A DNA stretch of 64,000 nucleotides from Acidimicrobiales bacterium. Lineage in GTDB: Bacteria; Actinomycetota; Acidimicrobiia; Acidimicrobiales; Poriferisodalaceae. The position numbers were made by a program, and so were the translations under genes. This document shows positions 18,026 to 25,527 of the stretch, piece after piece. The DNA lies in NCBI GenBank assembly GCA_041394185.1, contig JAWKIQ010000002.1, forward strand, positions 744,001 to 808,000, in the 5' to 3' direction. The stretch's first letter is position 1. Every line of letters begins with the position of its first letter. Under the pieces are notes generated by a model. The model saw only the letters and a list, made by a program, of their open reading frames with translations, was not told the origin of the DNA and searched no databases.

Positions 18026-19287
18026 CGGCTCGCAACCACCTCGGCCGCCGCGTCGCCCGCTATCTCGATCACCTCGTCGATGATCTCGTCGGTGTGCGCA
18101 AGCCCGGGGAACAAGATCTCGTAGGCACCCGGCGCCATCGCCACCCCGCGCCTGAGCATGGCGTGGAACAGAGCCGCATAGGCATCTTCGTCGGTGGTTC
18201 GAGCCTGGTCGTAGTTGTGTGGTTCGTCAGGCCCGCAGAACAGGCCGACCAGAGTTCCGGCCCTGGGCACTCGAGCCTCGAAACCGGCACGGTCGAACGC
18301 GGCCTGCAGGCCATCTGCAAGGCGCTTGGCCGCGGCCCCGAGCTGGACATAGGAATCGGCATCGAGCAGCGACAAGGCCGCAGACCCAGCGGCCGTAGCC
18401 AGCGGGTTACCAGACAAGGTGCCCGCCTGATACACGGGCCCCAAAGGCGCCAGACTGGACATGACGTCGGACCGCCCGCCGAAGGCACCGATCGGAAGCC
18501 CGCCACCGATGATCTTCCCGAAGCAGACGAGGTCGGGGTCGACACCCCAGAACTCGCAAGCTCCGCCACGGGCCAGACGGAAACCGGTGATGACCTCGTC
18601 GAAGATCAACAGGGCACCTACGCGGTCGCACTCGGCGCGAAGCTGCTGGATGAAGCTGGCGGGAGGTACGACCAGCCCCATGTTCGCAGCCACCGGTTCG
18701 ACGATGACACAAGCGACGTCGTCCGTGAGATCTGGCACGACGTCGTAGGGGGCCACGATGGTGTCGGCTACGGCACTGGCCGGCACGCCGGCCGAACCCG
18801 ACAGCCCGAAGGTCGCCATTCCGCTGCCTCCGGCGGCCAACAACATGTCGGCGTGGCCGTGATAGTTGCCTGCGAACTTGAGGATTCGGTCACGCCCCGT
18901 GTGGCCGCGGGCAAGCCTGATGGCGCTCATCGTTGCTTCGGTGCCAGAGTTCACCAGGCGAATCTGATCGACCACGCCGACTCGATCCGCGATTGCGTCT
19001 GCCAGTTCGATCTCGCGAGGTGTCGGCGCTCCATACGACGTGCCCTTGCGGGCGGCCTCTTCGATTGCCCTGACCACCGTGGGGTGCGCGTGGCCGGCGA
19101 TGATCGCGCCATAGGACTGAACCAGGTCTATGAGGCGATTGCCCTCGACATCCCACACGTATGCGCCCTCGGCACGTTCGACGAAATAGGGCGTGCCGCC
19201 GACGGCGCCGAAGGCCCTGACGGGCGAGTTGACACCGCCGGGAATCACAGAGCGGGCTCGGTCGAACATGCCTTGGTTAGATGTCAT
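18022..19287 (-). CDS. hemL: Glutamate-1-semialdehyde 2,1-aminomutase
   Basis: This 421-aa PLP enzyme makes 5-aminolevulinate from glutamate-1-semialdehyde in the C5 heme pathway. FGKIIGGGLPIGAFGGR holds the PLP lysine, and NSGTEATMSAIRLARG the phosphate-binding segment. ATG 19287 has GGAG 6 nt upstream. The same start region is present again 32 bp upstream through a perfect tandem duplication, giving an upstream mini-ORF that ends on this start codon. It is last in rex-hemA-hemC-hemD-hemL. Confidence 0.96.
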   Translation of the reverse strand: MTSNQGMFDRARSVIPGGVNSPVRAFGAVGGTPYFVERAEGAYVWDVEGNRLIDLVQSYGAIIAGHAHPTVVRAIEEAARKGTSYGAPTPREIELADAIADRVGVVDQIRLVNSGTEATMSAIRLARGHTGRDRILKFAGNYHGHADMLLAAGGSGMATFGLSGSAGVPASAVADTIVAPYDVVPDLTDDVACVIVEPVAANMGLVVPPASFIQQLRAECDRVGALLIFDEVITGFRLARGGACEFWGVDPDLVCFGKIIGGGLPIGAFGGRSDVMSSLAPLGPVYQAGTLSGNPLATAAGSAALSLLDADSYVQLGAAAKRLADGLQAAFDRAGFEARVPRAGTLVGLFCGPDEPHNYDQARTTDEDAYAALFHAMLRRGVAMAPGAYEILFPGLAHTDEIIDEVIEIAGDAAAEVVASR

Positions 19288-19337
19288 CGGTTCTCCGATG
19301 GACGGTGGTTAGATGTCATCGGTTCTCCGATGGACGG
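19274..19337. repeat. Perfect 32-bp tandem duplication over the hemL start
   Basis: Two identical, directly adjacent 32-bp units (19274-19305 and 19306-19337). Each unit contains, on the minus strand, a GGAG ribosome site, the ATG and the first codons of hemL (MTSN). Since 32 is not a multiple of three, the two start codons are in different frames. Confidence 0.97.
19284..19319 (-). CDS. 11-residue upstream ORF before hemL
   Basis: The upstream copy of the hemL start reads ATG at 19319 and encodes MTSNHRPSENR before a TGA at 19286-19284 that overlaps the real hemL ATG as ATGA. It is a by-product of the 32-bp duplication, but has its own GGAG-like ribosome site from the duplicated unit. If translated it would couple hemL initiation to its termination. 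Expression is not proven. Confidence 0.55.
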   Translation of the reverse strand: MTSNHRPSENR

Positions 19338-19358
19338 GGGCGGGGGACCCGGCCGATG

Positions 19359-20096
19359 TTAGATGCTGGGCGGAACGGACCGTTCGGCGGCCACAACCAA
19401 TGCCTCGATCAGGCCTTCGAGATCGTGCGAAACCGCCTCGGCCTCGATACGGAAACCCAAATGGCGCGCCACCGCCGAGGTCTTTGGTCCGATAGACACG
19501 GCGGGCAGGCGCGCTCCTCCGGCTTCGACCCAGCCCCGTGCCGTCGACCCCGACGTGAACGCAACCAGGTCACAGCGGTTGGCTGCAACCATCGACCGCT
19601 GGTCGGGGGTCAGCAGCCTGGTGTCGTATACGTCGTGGCGGTCCACGCGCCAGCCCAGCGTCTCGAGCCCGGCCTGAAGGTCTGGGCCTGCGGCCGCCGC
19701 TGCCATGAACACCACCCGGCCGTTCCCAGGCCCCACGGCTTCGGCGAGAGCGGCAGCCGTTTGTTTGGCCGGCACCAGGCGCACCTGGAAACCAGCCGAT
19801 CTGGCAGCATCGGCGGTTGCACCGCCCACCGCGACCAGGCCACTGGGAAGCGTTACATTCAGGGCCGACAACGCCCGCACTCCGTTGACCGACGTCACGG
19901 CTACGAGGTCGCTCGGTGTCAGGCCATTGATCGCCGTGGCCAGCGCAGGATCAGGAGGTCGCAAAACGACGCCGAACACGGGCACCGATACGACGTCGGC
20001 TCCGGCTGCACAAACCAGGTCGACCAGCTGATGGGCACGATCGGCCGAGCGCGTCACCGCGACACGCAGTCCGGCCAACGTCGACCGAAGCATCAA
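19359..20096 (-). CDS. hemD: Uroporphyrinogen-III synthase
   Basis: A 245-aa two-domain protein that closes hydroxymethylbilane to uroporphyrinogen III. Supporting blocks are VAVTRSADRAHQLVDLV at the N-terminus, DLVAVTSVNGVRAL, and near the C-terminus DLVAFTSGSTARGWVEA followed by VSIGPKTSAVARHLG. The family is poorly conserved, so position after hemC (4-bp overlap) is part of the evidence. No methyltransferase domain is fused. Confidence 0.9.
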   Translation of the reverse strand: MMLRSTLAGLRVAVTRSADRAHQLVDLVCAAGADVVSVPVFGVVLRPPDPALATAINGLTPSDLVAVTSVNGVRALSALNVTLPSGLVAVGGATADAARSAGFQVRLVPAKQTAAALAEAVGPGNGRVVFMAAAAAGPDLQAGLETLGWRVDRHDVYDTRLLTPDQRSMVAANRCDLVAFTSGSTARGWVEAGGARLPAVSIGPKTSAVARHLGFRIEAEAVSHDLEGLIEALVVAAERSVPPSI

Positions 20097-20992
20097 AGGC
20101 GGCCCAACAGTGAGCGGCCCCCACGTCGATTCAGGACCTCGTCGGCAACCGCCAGCCCAACGGTCTCGGCGTCGCGGCCCGAGTCGGCGAACCTGATCGC
20201 CTGCGACCCGTCGTCAGCACACAGGATCACCTCGAGCTCGATCAGGTCACCATTCCAGGTGGCCAGGCCGCCGACAGGAAGCTCACAGCCGCTGCCCAAG
20301 ACCCTCAGCCATGCACGCTCGGCCTCGACCAATGGCCTGACCGACGCGTCGTCGATCTGAGACAGAGCAGCCAACACAGGTTCGTCGTCGGCTCGACACT
20401 CGACCGCCAGAGCACCCTGCCCGACCTGCGGCAGGACCGCAAGTGGTTCGAGGTACTCGGCGATGTGGTGTTCCATACCGAGGCGCTGCAACCCGGCAGC
20501 AGCCAGAACCACTGCGTCGATGCCGTCGACGCCGACCTTGGCCACGCGTGACGGCACATTGCCTCTCAGCTCTACGAAGTCGAGGTCGGGGCGCAACAAA
20601 GCGAGCTGCGAACGGCGCCTGACCGAGCCGGTGGCAACGCGAGCGCCCGCGGCCAGCGCGGCGAGGCTGGACCCGACCAGGGCGTCGCGGACGTCGGCTC
20701 GGGCCGGGTAAGCCCCGATGGTGAGTCCGTCGGGTGAGGTCGATGTGAGGTCCTTGGCCGAATGCACCGCCATGTCGGCCCGGCCGTCAAGCACCGCAGC
20801 CTGCACCTCTTTGGCGAAAACGCCCCGGCCTCCGATGGCCGATATGGGAGAGGTCTGATCGCGATCGCCGCCCGTGGTCACTATCACCAGTTCGACATCG
20901 ACGCCGGGCAACGCGCCCGACAACAAGTCTGAGACGAAGCGTGCCTGCCAGAGCGCGAGATCGCTGCCCCTGGTCGCTATACGCAGCTTCAC
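20093..20992 (-). CDS. hemC: Hydroxymethylbilane synthase (porphobilinogen deaminase)
   Basis: A 299-aa enzyme that polymerises four porphobilinogens. RIATRGSDLALWQA opens the protein, and VHSAKDL is the substrate-binding segment. The dipyrromethane cofactor cysteine is in LGSGCELPVGG near residue 241. It starts 3 bp after the hemA stop. Length is normal. Confidence 0.96.
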   Translation of the reverse strand: MKLRIATRGSDLALWQARFVSDLLSGALPGVDVELVIVTTGGDRDQTSPISAIGGRGVFAKEVQAAVLDGRADMAVHSAKDLTSTSPDGLTIGAYPARADVRDALVGSSLAALAAGARVATGSVRRRSQLALLRPDLDFVELRGNVPSRVAKVGVDGIDAVVLAAAGLQRLGMEHHIAEYLEPLAVLPQVGQGALAVECRADDEPVLAALSQIDDASVRPLVEAERAWLRVLGSGCELPVGGLATWNGDLIELEVILCADDGSQAIRFADSGRDAETVGLAVADEVLNRRGGRSLLGRL

Positions 20993-20995
20993 CCG

Positions 20996-22255
20996 CTACA
21001 GCCCGAAGAGATCGCGCAAGCTGTCGGCGAGCCGGTCGCCCTTGGGTGTCCCCGCCGATTCCTTGACGGTGATCGTGGGCTGATGCAACAGCTTTGCGAC
21101 GAGGCGGTGGGTCAGCTGCTCGACAGCGGCGATCTGGGCGTCGCTGAGATCGCTGAGCGAGCCGAGTGCCCGGTCGATCTCGGCACGCCTGATGGCTTCG
21201 GCCTCGGTTCGCAACGAGGTGACCAGAGGGGCAACCTCGCGAGCAGACTTCACGTCGGTGAAGCGGGCCACCTCTTCGGTGACGATGGCATCGACAGCAG
21301 CTATCTCGAGAGCACGTTCACGACGACCGGCCGCAGCGAACTCGGACAGGTCGTCCATGTCCAGCAAGGTGACGCCTGGCAGGTCCGACACCGACGGGTC
21401 GACATCGCGCGGGACGGCCACATCGACTATGACCAAAGGGTGCCCCCCGCGGCCTTCGACAGCAGCGGCCAGGCCAACGTGGTCGACGATGATCGACGTG
21501 GCACCCGTCGAGGTCAACAAGACGTCTACGTCTGTCAGCTCACGACCCAGGTCTGGAAGGCTGATGGCCCTGCCACCGACACGAGCCGCCAGTTCGGCAG
21601 CCCGCTGACGGGTGCGGTTGGCAACCAGGACCTCGGCGGCACCGGCACCGGCGAGCGACTCGAGCATTCCGGTGGCCATCTCGCCTGCACCGACGACCAT
21701 GACCTTGGTGTTGTCGAGGGTGCCGAGGCGCTCGGTTGCCATGGCCACTGCGGCCTGCGAAACCGATGCGATGTTGCGAGCAATGCCTGTTTCGGTGCGG
21801 GCACGCTTGCCGCACTCGACCGCGTGGCGAAACAGCAGGTTCAGCGTGGACGAAGCGGTCTCGTTGGCGCGAGCCGTCTCCCAAGCCGTCTTCACCTGCC
21901 CGAGAATCTCCGACTCGCCCAACACCGCAGAGTCGAGGCCAGACGTGACCCGGAACAGGTGCCTGACCGCCTCGTCGTCGTAATAGACGTACAGGTGCTC
22001 GAGGAGCTCTTCGTGCGACATCTGCACACGATCGGCCATGAGGTTGCGGATGTCGTCGAAGGCCCCGTGGAACCGCTCGGCGACGGCATAGATCTCGGTT
22101 CGGTTGCAGGTCGACAAGATCACGACCTCGCCGACGTTGTCGCACTGCCAAAGCCCGTGAAGCGCCTTGTCGACATCGTCGCCACGAATGGCGACGCGCT
22201 CGAGCAGGTCGAGCGGCGCGCTTGCGTGATTGACTCCGATTACAAGGATCGACAC
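20996..22255 (-). CDS. hemA: Glutamyl-tRNA reductase
   Basis: This 419-aa enzyme reduces glutamyl-tRNA(Glu) to glutamate-1-semialdehyde, the first committed heme step. The active-site cysteine is in VILSTCNRTEIYA near residue 50. MVVGAGEMATGML is the NADPH site, and the C-terminal helix is the dimerisation domain. It starts at GTG 22255. A -10 candidate TAGGAT (22292-22287) lies in the 95-bp gap after rex, so hemA may have a second promoter. Confidence 0.96.
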   Translation of the reverse strand: MSILVIGVNHASAPLDLLERVAIRGDDVDKALHGLWQCDNVGEVVILSTCNRTEIYAVAERFHGAFDDIRNLMADRVQMSHEELLEHLYVYYDDEAVRHLFRVTSGLDSAVLGESEILGQVKTAWETARANETASSTLNLLFRHAVECGKRARTETGIARNIASVSQAAVAMATERLGTLDNTKVMVVGAGEMATGMLESLAGAGAAEVLVANRTRQRAAELAARVGGRAISLPDLGRELTDVDVLLTSTGATSIIVDHVGLAAAVEGRGGHPLVIVDVAVPRDVDPSVSDLPGVTLLDMDDLSEFAAAGRRERALEIAAVDAIVTEEVARFTDVKSAREVAPLVTSLRTEAEAIRRAEIDRALGSLSDLSDAQIAAVEQLTHRLVAKLLHQPTITVKESAGTPKGDRLADSLRDLFGL

Positions 22256-22350
22256 GGTTCAGACAACCTCAGCCGGGAACACAAGGATCCTACCGGCACC
22301 AGCCTGCCGATAGCCATGTGAAGAACAGGGGAAATGCGAGATAGCAGGCG

Positions 22351-22992
22351 TCATGTGGTTGCCATGTTGCGTTCGAGGTAGAAGCTCAGCACCTGCAGCT
22401 CGAGACCCAGGTCGACAGAGCGCAGCGACACGCCTTCGGGAACCGCCACGACCCCTGGGGCGAAGTTGAGAAAGCTCCGCACACCGGCGCGCACAAAGCG
22501 ATCGACGACCTCTTGGGCCGACGGACCCGGCACGGCCACGACGACGATGCACCCTGGATGTTCGGCAACCAACCCCTCGACCGACGACGGCCCGAACACC
22601 GGGATGGCCGAGTCGTCTGCCAGCTTGGATGGGTCGGAATCGACCATCGCCACGACTCGGAACCCCCGGTCGGAGAAGCCCCCGTAGTTGCTGAGCGCCT
22701 GCCCGAGGTTGCCGGCCCCGGCGATGATGACAGCGCGGTCGCCGGTGAGCCCCAACTGGCGGTTCATCTGGAACATCAACAACTCGATGTCATAGCCAAC
22801 GCCACGCGTGCCGTACGTACCCAAGTAGCTGAGATCCTTGCGGACCTTGGCCGCGTTGACCCCAGAACGCGCCGCCAACTCTTCCGAGGAGATCGTCGGA
22901 CCGTGGCCCGCCGACTCGGCAGCCACATCGGAGAGGACGCGCAAGTACACGGGCAGTCTCGAAACGGTGGCGTCGGGGATCTGGCGATCCAT
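22351..22992 (-). CDS. rex: Redox-sensing transcriptional repressor Rex
   Basis: A 213-aa NADH/NAD+ sensor. The N-terminal winged helix (residues about 1-75) includes ARSGVNAAKVRKDLSYLG as recognition region and GTRGVGYD as the linker. The Rossmann core begins IIAGAGNLGQAL, and a swapped C-terminal helix (VLSFYLER) closes the NADH site in the family. Co-location with hemA, hemC and hemD is the classic actinobacterial arrangement. A candidate target site lies at 15756. Confidence 0.96.
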   Translation of the reverse strand: MDRQIPDATVSRLPVYLRVLSDVAAESAGHGPTISSEELAARSGVNAAKVRKDLSYLGTYGTRGVGYDIELLMFQMNRQLGLTGDRAVIIAGAGNLGQALSNYGGFSDRGFRVVAMVDSDPSKLADDSAIPVFGPSSVEGLVAEHPGCIVVVAVPGPSAQEVVDRFVRAGVRSFLNFAPGVVAVPEGVSLRSVDLGLELQVLSFYLERNMATT

Positions 22993-23000
22993 GTCGATCG

Positions 23001-23028
23001 AAGTTACTCCGATTTCACGAGTTCACAA
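23001..23028 (-). promoter_or_regulatory. rex-hem promoter
   Basis: On the minus strand TTGTGA (23028-23023) and TAACTT (23006-23001) are separated by 16 bp, and the rex ATG lies 8 nt further on, so the transcript should be nearly leaderless. TTGTGAA is also one half of a Rex operator, but the second half is absent; the neighbouring plus-strand sequence has a direct repeat TTCACGAG/TTCACAAG instead. Confidence 0.55.
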
Positions 23029-23052
23029 GCGCGCATCGCTGGGTCTGCGAGC

Positions 23053-23139
23053 TCACAGCCCGAACACGAACTGCAGCACGGCAGCGACGAACAGCGCCAT
23101 CAACAACACGGCCAGAACCAGGGTCGTCCATGGTCGCAT
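23053..23139 (-). CDS. 28-residue membrane peptide at the end of bc module 2
   Basis: ATG 23139 follows a strong GGGAGG with 5-nt spacing, and the frame encodes one hydrophobic helix with a basic-aromatic N-terminus (MRPWTTLVLAV) and ending FVFGL. It lies 85 bp after the cyt c gene on the same strand. Size and topology resemble small single-helix subunits of cytochrome b6f-type complexes; no sequence family is recognised. Confidence 0.62.
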   Translation of the reverse strand: MRPWTTLVLAVLLMALFVAAVLQFVFGL

Positions 23140-23224
23140 GAATGCCTCCCGTAACGGCGACGACCAGCGAAGCCTACGAGATGGCTCCGCTGGTCGTGCC
23201 TCCCCCAGTTCGAGGGGTTGCCGC

Positions 23225-23686
23225 TCAGTTGCCGACCATGTCGCGCCAGCCGGGCAGGTCGGGCGCGGTCGGTTCCCAGGTTCGGATGAAGATCTGCAGG
23301 GCCCGAATCTGCTCGGAGGTCAGCGGGCCACCGTGATCCTGGCTGTAGGCGCTCATCTGCGACCCGGGCACGCCAACGGCTATCAACAGCTGGATCTGGT
23401 CGTCGCTGGCCGACTGCATGAACTGCTGCGAGTTCAACGCGGGCCCGATGAGGCCCTCACCGTTGAGGCCATGACACGAAGCGCACGAGATCGCCCACAT
23501 CTCCTCGCCTTGCTCGGCCAAGGATTCGAGGTTCTGTTCGCGGGCAGCTTCGCGGTTGGTCGGCTCGAACCAGCGATACAGCGGAAACACTGCCGCCATA
23601 CACAACATCAGGACGCCACCGACCAGCATCCACTTGTTGGTGGACGTCTCGAGTTCTTCGTCGCCTTGGTATTCGTATCTGGCCAT
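23225..23686 (-). CDS. Membrane-anchored cytochrome c of bc module 2
   Basis: A 153-aa protein with one helix (about 21-41) and a single heme site in ISCASCHGLNGEG, with a candidate Met ligand in GSQMSAY. The ATG at 23686 overlaps the Rieske stop by one base and is preferred over an upstream GTG-type start. It probably takes electrons from the Rieske protein encoded just upstream. Confidence 0.9.
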   Translation of the reverse strand: MARYEYQGDEELETSTNKWMLVGGVLMLCMAAVFPLYRWFEPTNREAAREQNLESLAEQGEEMWAISCASCHGLNGEGLIGPALNSQQFMQSASDDQIQLLIAVGVPGSQMSAYSQDHGGPLTSEQIRALQIFIRTWEPTAPDLPGWRDMVGN

Positions 23687-24198
23687 CAGTGCCCAGCCTC
23701 CGATGCGCACGCCGGACCGATTGCCGGTGCGTCGATGGTCGTCACGCCCGGCGCCGACCCGTCGATGGTGGTGCCCGTGTCGATGTAGACCAGGCCGTCA
23801 TCGCCGATCTCGACAGGGAACTTGTCCATGCCCCGCGGAGCGGGCCCGGCCCGATAGTCACCACCCCTGTTGAACTTCGAGCCGTGGCAGGGGCACTCGA
23901 ACTGTCCCGACGAGGCACAGAACGGAACCCGACAGCCCAGGTGGGTGCACTTCTGCGACAGGGCGACCACGTCTCCGTCGACCTTGACCAGATAGGCCCG
24001 AGCTGCCGCCACTTCGACGACGCTGTCGTCGGGAACGGCTTCGGGCTTCACCGCTCGGACCACTCCACCAAAGCCCGCCGTGGGTAGCGGCTTGATGAGG
24101 TCCCAAGTGGTCCAGGCGCCGGCACCGGCGATGAAGGCCGCACCCGTCTTCCAGAGGTTGGAGAGGAAACGGCGTCGCTTGATCAGCTCAGTGGTCAT
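23686..24198 (-). CDS. Rieske [2Fe-2S] protein of bc module 2
   Basis: A 170-aa protein with a twin-arginine-like start (KRRRFLSNLWKTG) and one N-terminal helix. The cluster motifs are CTHLGC and CPCHGS, followed by PAPRGMDKFPVEI. It is shorter than the module 1 Rieske because it lacks the extra N-terminal helices. The start overlaps the cyt b C-half stop (ATGA). Confidence 0.93.
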   Translation of the reverse strand: MTTELIKRRRFLSNLWKTGAAFIAGAGAWTTWDLIKPLPTAGFGGVVRAVKPEAVPDDSVVEVAAARAYLVKVDGDVVALSQKCTHLGCRVPFCASSGQFECPCHGSKFNRGGDYRAGPAPRGMDKFPVEIGDDGLVYIDTGTTIDGSAPGVTTIDAPAIGPACASEAGH

Positions 24199-24752
24199 AG
24201 TACTCCATGCCATTCTTCCCAAGGCCAGACCCACGACCAGTTGGGCCCGCGGAACGCAAAGCCGATGAGGGTCAGGATCACCCAGATGACCAGGAAGGTC
24301 GTGAAGGTTGCCACGGCCACCTTGCGGTGACGGGGTTGTACGTATTCGCCGCGATCGACGAAGGGCAGGGCCACCAGACCTAGTGCAATGGCGCCCGGAA
24401 CCAGCACGCCCGCGATCAGTGGCGGGAACTGGGCCAGCAACTCCTGTAGCGCTGCGAAGTACCAGGGAGCCTTCTCTGGGTTGGGGGTCAGCGTCGGATC
24501 GGCATGGCTGCCGAGCGGTGCGTCGAAGAGCACCGCAATGACCAGCACGACCAGCAGGGTGCCGATGGCGACCACGCCGTGCCTGACAAGCAGGTGGGGC
24601 CAGACCATCACCATGTCTTCGTCGCCTGGCTCCTTGCGCTCGCCGGCGACGGGCTTGCCGGGGACGATGCCCATGACCCGCCGGCCGTCGATGACCTTGG
24701 GTTTGGGGTCGAGGTGTACGGGAACCTCGGTGCTGGTGCCTGGATCAGACAT
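24195..24752 (-). CDS. Cytochrome b C-terminal half of bc module 2
   Basis: A 185-aa three-helix protein with NPEKAPWYFAALQELLAQFPP as quinol-site loop (PWYF) and HRKVAVATFTTF before the last helix. ATG 24752 has AGGAG 8 nt upstream; a GTG at 24761 is a weaker alternative. It lacks the long N-terminal extension of the module 1 counterpart. Confidence 0.92.
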   Translation of the reverse strand: MSDPGTSTEVPVHLDPKPKVIDGRRVMGIVPGKPVAGERKEPGDEDMVMVWPHLLVRHGVVAIGTLLVVLVIAVLFDAPLGSHADPTLTPNPEKAPWYFAALQELLAQFPPLIAGVLVPGAIALGLVALPFVDRGEYVQPRHRKVAVATFTTFLVIWVILTLIGFAFRGPNWSWVWPWEEWHGVL

Positions 24753-25527
24753 CGGGCTCACTCCTTGATACCTCGAGCATCGAGTCCTTGCGCCAGCGCC
24801 ACATGTGGAAGGTCAACAAGGTGACGATCATCACCGGCAGCACGGCGACGTGCAGCACATAGAACCGCAGCAGGGTGCTGGCACCGACCACCGGCCCGCC
24901 GAGCATGACCTCCTTGACGGTGTCGCCGACGAAGGGAACGAAGCCGGCCATCTCGGTGCCGACTGTGATGGCCCAGAAGGCCAGCTGGTCCCACGGCAGC
25001 AGGTAGCCGGTGAACGACATCAGCAGGGTCAGCGCCAGCAGGCCGACACCGATGATCCAGTTGCCCTCACGCGGTGGCTTGTAGGCGCCCCGGTAGAACA
25101 TCTTGCACATGTGGGCGACCACCGCCAGAACCATCAGGTGGGCAGACCATCGGTGCACGTTGCGGATGTACTGACCGAAGGTGACCTCGGTCTGCAGGGT
25201 CTGGATATCCGAGTACGCCTGGTTGGGGGAAGGTACGTAGAAGAACATCAGATACAGGCCCGAGACGATCAGCGAGCCGAACAGCACGGTCGAGATGACC
25301 CCGAGGAACCACGAGTAGCGAAACGCGATCTGTTCGCGCTTCATCTTCACCGGATAGAGGTGCATGACGAAGCTCGACCAGTGCGCGGCCGCACGGTCAC
25401 GTGGTGTCACCCGCCTGGGACTGCGCCAGATCGAGCGACCGATCGGTGTGCTTCGGACCTTGTCTAGAAGGTCCTCACCATCGGCCGCTCTGTCGGTCTC
25501 GGAGGGCCGCTCCTCGGCAATTGTCAT
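24745..25527 (-). CDS. Cytochrome b N-terminal half (b6-type) of bc module 2
   Basis: A 260-aa four-helix protein with heme ligands H125, H139, H226 and H241 (HX13H and HX14H). Blocks shared with module 1 include HLYPVKMKREQIA and SFTGYLLPWDQLAFWAITVGT. Its ATG overlaps the stop of the GltD-like gene as ATGA, so the flavoprotein and cytochrome b are translationally coupled. Confidence 0.94.
   Translation of the reverse strand: MTIAEERPSETDRAADGEDLLDKVRSTPIGRSIWRSPRRVTPRDRAAAHWSSFVMHLYPVKMKREQIAFRYSWFLGVISTVLFGSLIVSGLYLMFFYVPSPNQAYSDIQTLQTEVTFGQYIRNVHRWSAHLMVLAVVAHMCKMFYRGAYKPPREGNWIIGVGLLALTLLMSFTGYLLPWDQLAFWAITVGTEMAGFVPFVGDTVKEVMLGGPVVGASTLLRFYVLHVAVLPVMIVTLLTFHMWRWRKDSMLEVSRSEPDV

Noticed and set aside
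19281..20360. Long plus-strand ORF (359 codons) opposite hemL-hemD-hemC
   Set aside because: It is antisense to three recognised heme genes, starts inside the 32-bp repeat, and its product is Arg/His-rich shadow sequence.
23011..23029. Rex operator in front of rex
   Set aside because: Only one half site (TTCACAA) is present; the other half does not match, so it was kept only as part of the promoter.
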